Shown here: piece after piece, positions 60,673 to 64,000 of the stretch
How positions within the stretch are numbered: the first letter of the stretch is position 1
Layout of the letters: each line of letters opens with the position of its first letter
Source of the DNA: Poritiphilus sp965212595
GTDB lineage: Bacteria; Bacteroidota; Bacteroidia; Flavobacteriales; Flavobacteriaceae
NCBI GenBank assembly: GCA_965212595.1
Contig: CBDBVE010000005.1
Span: forward strand, 186,001 to 250,000
Direction: 5' to 3'
Length of the DNA: 64,000 nucleotides
Notes under the pieces: generated by a model
Seen by the model: only the letters and a program-made list of their open reading frames with translations
Database searches by the model: none
Told to the model about the DNA's origin: nothing
Position numbers and translations under genes: made by a program

Positions 60673-61380
60673 ATGAGTATACACATCAAAGCAAATTCTG
60701 ATGACGTAGCCCAGGTTGTTCTGATGCCAGGAGATCCGCAGCGCGCCAAATGGATCTCTGAAGCATATCTCAATGATGTATTTTGTTACAATGATGTAAG
60801 AGGGATGCTGGGATATACCGGAACCTATAAAGGTAGCAGAGTCTCTGTCCAGGGAAGTGGAATGGGCATTCCGTCGGCCATGATCTATTATCATGAGCTG
60901 ATAAGGGATTATGGCGTAAAACGCATCATTCGTGTGGGCACCTGTGGTTCTTATCAAAAAGACGTACAACTAAGAGATGTTGTTTTAGCCATGTCGGCCT
61001 CCACCACCTCAGGAATAAACAATACAAGATTCGTAAATGCGGATTATGCGCCAACAGCCAGCTTCAAGCTGCTGCAACGGGCAAATTTCCACGCCAACAC
61101 CAAGGGGATCGCTGTTAAAGTTGGGAATGTTTTGTCATCCGATGAGTTTTATGAAGATGATCCGGACGCATACAAGCATTGGGCAGATTATGGCGTCTTG
61201 TGTGTAGAAATGGAAGCTGCCGGACTTTATACTATAGCCGCCAAATACAATATTGAGGCCCTGGCCGTACTTACTGTTTCCGATTCCCTGCCTACGGGCG
61301 AAAGTACCAGTGCCGAAGAACGTGAAAGCTCGTTCAAAGACATGGTTGAAATTGCCCTTGAGACCGCCATAGATCCTTAG
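60673..61380 (+). CDS. deoD: Purine-nucleoside phosphorylase, DeoD type
   Basis: 235 residues, the usual size of the hexameric DeoD type. Motifs: VVLMPGDPQRAKWISEAYL (phosphate binding), GSGMGIPSAMIYYHELIRDY, RIIRVGTCGSY, and VLCVEMEAAGLY with the catalytic Asp in TVSDSLPTGE. It converts (deoxy)nucleosides and phosphate to base and sugar 1-phosphate, which feeds DeoC after isomerisation. A phosphopentomutase gene is not in the window. Confidence 0.95.
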   Translation: MSIHIKANSDDVAQVVLMPGDPQRAKWISEAYLNDVFCYNDVRGMLGYTGTYKGSRVSVQGSGMGIPSAMIYYHELIRDYGVKRIIRVGTCGSYQKDVQLRDVVLAMSASTTSGINNTRFVNADYAPTASFKLLQRANFHANTKGIAVKVGNVLSSDEFYEDDPDAYKHWADYGVLCVEMEAAGLYTIAAKYNIEALAVLTVSDSLPTGESTSAEERESSFKDMVEIALETAIDP

Positions 61381-61570
61381 GTTCTTATGATATGGGTATA
61401 ATTCAAATACTTTAGGGCCCAAAACTATTATTAAGGTGATCCCTGTCATTTCTTGATTTCAGCAATACCTGTAAATTCAACGCTAATAGGACATAAGAAA
61501 AGTGGTAAGCGGTCTTTAAATGACTTGAGTGTTTAGATAATGTCCTCAGCCATTATAAATGTTTGTTATT

Positions 61571-62242
61571 ATGAAACCAATAATTTTACTAGCAGCTTTT
61601 ACGGGATTACTATTTTTTGCCAATTGCAAGAATCGGGAAACCAAGGAGCCCGTACAATCAGTTGAAGCATTAGAACAAAAACAGGCGGAGCTGAGCTTGA
61701 AAGAGTTGGCAGAATTCGCAAATCTTATTTATACCGAAACTGGCGATGTTTCTCAGCTGATGGACTTTAAATATATTGATAGCGAAGGCAATGTCTACTC
61801 CTCAGAAATGACATATACCCTGGGGCTCTACAGACAACTAACAAGGTCTAAAACTGCCCAGCATTGGCCTATATTCGAATTAAAAAACTCGAATGAGGCT
61901 ATAGTAGTCATCCAGGCAAACGGATATATTGGTCGTATTTGGGCGACCATATTAATCGGTAAAACATCCCGGAAAATCAAAAGAATACAGTTTGGGCATA
62001 CAGGAGAATCTGAAGGTCTGGGAGCAACAATAACACAAGCGTCCTTTGAAAATCAGTTTGTAAACATGATCTTTGGTCCGGACGGTAAGGCACTTGGCCT
62101 CAGGCAAAACAATCAAATTATACTAGACGGAAAACAATTAATAGATGGAATCTCCGGGGCCACCGTAACCAGTCAGTCTGTGGTAGGGATGTTGAACGAA
62201 GGAGTTTCCAGATTTGAAACCTACCTTGCGGGCTATAATTAA
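61571..62242 (+). CDS. FMN-binding-domain lipoprotein, probable flavinylation substrate
   Basis: 223 residues from ATG 61571 (an earlier ATG at 61559 gives four more residues). Lipoprotein signal with Cys19 in LLFFANC. The last 90 residues form an FMN-binding domain like that of NqrC/RnfG, with FGHTGESEGLGATITQ and the flavin-attachment motif DGISGATVTS. The motif matches the ApbE target pattern DxxSGAT, so FMN is expected on Thr198. Unlike NqrC it is not in an nqr or rnf cluster. It probably carries electrons outside the inner membrane. Confidence 0.8.
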   Translation: MKPIILLAAFTGLLFFANCKNRETKEPVQSVEALEQKQAELSLKELAEFANLIYTETGDVSQLMDFKYIDSEGNVYSSEMTYTLGLYRQLTRSKTAQHWPIFELKNSNEAIVVIQANGYIGRIWATILIGKTSRKIKRIQFGHTGESEGLGATITQASFENQFVNMIFGPDGKALGLRQNNQIILDGKQLIDGISGATVTSQSVVGMLNEGVSRFETYLAGYN

Positions 62243-62267
62243 GTAATGTTTTAACCAAATAAATATC

Positions 62268-62921
62268 GTGAAAGTCAATCATATTGGTGCCGGTAATTCT
62301 CTTTTAAACCAGTTTATCGCTGAAATCAGGGATGTCAAGATTCAAAAAGACTCGATGCGTTTCAGAAGGAATATTGAACGCGTTGGTGAAATACTGTGTT
62401 ATGAACTCAGTAAAAGCCTGGACTATTCCAGCAAGGAAATCCAAACTCCATTTGGCACCAGCCAAATTGCCTTACCTAAAAATGATCTGGTGTTGTGTTC
62501 TGTACTTAGAGCAGGACTCCCCTTACATCAAGGGCTATTAAATTATTTTGACCATGCCGAGAACGCTTTTATTTCGGCATATCGCAGCCATATTTCGGAA
62601 AGTAATGAATTTGAGGTTATAGTAAAGTATTTTGCTGCCCCGGCATTGGGTGGAAAGACATTGGTCTTAACCGACCCTATGTTAGCCACGGGTAAAACAT
62701 TAGAAAATGTATTTAGGGTATTGAAGTCACATGGAACTCCTCAAAAGATTCATATTATCTCCGTCATTGGGTCTAAAGATGGCATTGAGTACATCGAAAA
62801 AGTATTTCCTCCAGGTACACAATTATGGATTGGTGCCATTGATGATAAGCTTACAGCCAAGGGGTACATTATTCCTGGACTTGGAGATGCCGGAGATCTG
62901 GCCTTCGGTTCCAAAATGTAA
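62268..62921 (+). CDS. upp: Uracil phosphoribosyltransferase
   Basis: 217 residues with a GTG start at 62268. The PRPP-binding loop is VLTDPMLATGKTLE, and the uracil side includes LVLCSVLRAGLPLHQGLL and the terminal YIIPGLGDAGDLAFG. It salvages uracil to UMP. It follows the flavin-binding lipoprotein by 25 bases and lies near deoC/deoD, so nucleobase salvage genes are grouped here. UMP made here is the substrate of PyrH encoded elsewhere in the window. Confidence 0.93.
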   Translation: MKVNHIGAGNSLLNQFIAEIRDVKIQKDSMRFRRNIERVGEILCYELSKSLDYSSKEIQTPFGTSQIALPKNDLVLCSVLRAGLPLHQGLLNYFDHAENAFISAYRSHISESNEFEVIVKYFAAPALGGKTLVLTDPMLATGKTLENVFRVLKSHGTPQKIHIISVIGSKDGIEYIEKVFPPGTQLWIGAIDDKLTAKGYIIPGLGDAGDLAFGSKM

Positions 62922-63126
62922 GCTAAGGGAAGTATTATGGGTGTGTTGAGAATCGCATTTGAAGTTAGCAGTCAGATTTCCCCTATCCTGATTTTAGTCT
63001 TCTAATCCTTTAAGTTTTATAACAATAATCGGGCCTCCTGATGCAAATCATTTTGCAACAACAGTCACAGTGGTACATTGCACTTGCTTATCAAATTATT
63101 AATTGTTTAACCTAAAAAATAATATT

Positions 63127-63597
63127 ATGTCACTAGTGAAATTTAGAAAAAAGAGGCGTCCATTTGGTGGACTCATTCCCCAGGATTTTTTTGATATTGA
63201 CAATTTTTTTGACAATCGGATGTGGGATACAAGTCGATTTTCAAACCCTTTTTGGAATGGTAAAACGATGGAACCTGCCTTAAACATCAAGGAAACCGAT
63301 GACGATTTTGAGATAGAATTGGCCGCTCCGGGTTTTGCGAAAAAGGATTTCGAAGTTACCATTGAGGATGGATGCATAAATATCTCTGCTGAAAAGACAC
63401 AGAAAGAAGAGGAGCAAGAAGAAAATTACACACGAAGAGAATTCAATTACCGTTCTTTTGAAAGGTCTCTCCAACTGCCCGATAGTGTTATAGAGGAAGA
63501 GATAAAAGCTAAGTATAATGACGGTATACTAAGCTTTAAACTTGCTAAAAAAGAAGAAGCTAAAAAAAGACCGGCTAAAGTGATAGAAATCACTTAG
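63127..63597 (+). CDS. Small heat-shock protein Hsp20
   Basis: 156 residues from ATG 63127 (the TTG at 63103 is less likely). The alpha-crystallin domain is clear: PALNIKETDDDFEIELAAPG, FAKKDFEVTIEDGCINISAE, the loop RREFNYRSFERSLQLPDS and the ending YNDGILSFKLAKKEE. The N-terminus is basic (FRKKRRP). It is an ATP-independent holdase for unfolding proteins. It appears monocistronic. A weak hairpin followed by TTTTTT at about 63630-63682 could be its terminator. Confidence 0.93.
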   Translation: MSLVKFRKKRRPFGGLIPQDFFDIDNFFDNRMWDTSRFSNPFWNGKTMEPALNIKETDDDFEIELAAPGFAKKDFEVTIEDGCINISAEKTQKEEEQEENYTRREFNYRSFERSLQLPDSVIEEEIKAKYNDGILSFKLAKKEEAKKRPAKVIEIT

Positions 63598-63724
63598 ACT
63601 AGCCTTAAATTTTGGTTTTTCAAGACGCCCTCTTTGTCGGAAAGTATTCCTGGAATATCGTCTGATAGGAGGGTTTTTTGTATTTCACTTCCCTGCTCAT
63701 ATTATATAGAGATACCCCTACCCA

Positions 63725-63871
63725 ATGATACAGCGTCCCTGGTCAAAAGAAGCTGATGAAATAGTTGCATTCTTCAAGAGCAACCTAAATCCCGGTCTTA
63801 CCCCAGATATGGCACAGGCGCAAACCAGAAGATCAATCAAAAGAAAAACTAAGATGACAATGGTCATTTAA
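63725..63871 (+). CDS. Possible 48-residue basic protein
   Basis: An intact frame from ATG 63725 to TAA 63869-63871. It begins MIQRPWSKEADEIVAFF, which recalls a Myb/SANT-like helix, and has a basic C-terminal half (TRRSIKRKTKM). There is no hit that I can name, and the ORF could be spurious or a gene remnant. The flanks (63598-63724 and 63872-64000) have no other gene, only an ATATCGG/CCGATAT inverted repeat at 63934-63959. Confidence 0.3.
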   Translation: MIQRPWSKEADEIVAFFKSNLNPGLTPDMAQAQTRRSIKRKTKMTMVI

Positions 63872-64000
63872 TTGAAGCCCTTGCTACCCTACTTTTACAC
63901 AAGAACAAACCAGTATTAAGGTAAAATAAGAAGATATCGGATTGCATGTCGGCCGATATGCGCTCGTTGCAATGATTAGCAGGCAGCAATCGGATGGTTT

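Overview
The window looks like a chromosomal segment of a marine-type member of the Bacteroidetes, most likely family Flavobacteriaceae. The evidence is type IX secretion (T9SS) C-terminal domains, a TonB-dependent receptor with a carboxypeptidase-like N-domain, DUF5916 and DUF3667 proteins, paired ExbD genes, an S2 protein with a helix-hairpin-helix tail, and promoters of the Bacteroidetes type (TAnnTTTG, with TTTG 19 bp upstream in the best case). No phage, insertion sequence, CRISPR array or plasmid function was seen. I cannot name the genus from sequence alone.

Layout. 1-2.2 kb: the end of a B12-binding radical SAM gene (it starts before the window) and a methyltransferase. 2.3-6.1 kb: a minimal T9SS-tail protein, a lipocalin-like lipoprotein and a DUF5916 outer-membrane protein. 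6.2-9.5 kb: the ribosomal cluster rplM-rpsI-rpsB-tsf, with a hairpin-rich leader before rpsB. 9.6-24.8 kb: a mostly minus-strand accessory block lying between tsf and pyrH. It holds a TonB receptor, a permease/M1-peptidase fusion with its ABC ATPase, an 83-residue secreted protein, a two-cupin protein, a membrane-linked AraC regulator, an ECF sigma / HEAT anti-sigma / twin DUF4097 operon, and an M61 peptidase. 25-26.3 kb: pyrH-frr.

26.3-30.6 kb: a sulfite-oxidase-type molybdoenzyme with its cytochrome c partner, divergent from an MMPL/RND exporter. 30.7-34.2 kb: asnS, rpoN and a membrane protein. 34.2-39.2 kb: a proton-channel cluster with one ExbB and two duplicated ExbD pairs around a PorT-like barrel, then two structured 84-bp repeats and tRNA-Ser(GGA). 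39.3-45.7 kb: asparaginase, TatD, a retropepsin-like protein and the oxoglutarate dehydrogenase genes odhA-odhB. 45.8-51.8 kb: a barrel protein, an amidohydrolase, galE, a DegT-family aminotransferase and the Kdo transferase gene (envelope sugar metabolism).

51.8-57.2 kb: a sugar transporter, a 42-residue membrane miniprotein, a polyproline-linked T9SS surface protein and a DUF3667 protein. 57.5-63.9 kb: a BLUF photoreceptor with an unrecognised N-terminal half, a CoA-transferase, nucleoside salvage genes (deoC, deoD, upp), a probable flavinylated lipoprotein, an Hsp20 chaperone and a possible 48-residue ORF.

Most of the window is ordinary flavobacterial core. The parts most worth a second look are the BLUF fusion, the AraC/bicupin/ABC-M1 operon, the ExbD duplication with its CxxC insert, the structured repeats near tRNA-Ser, and the S2 leader and tail.
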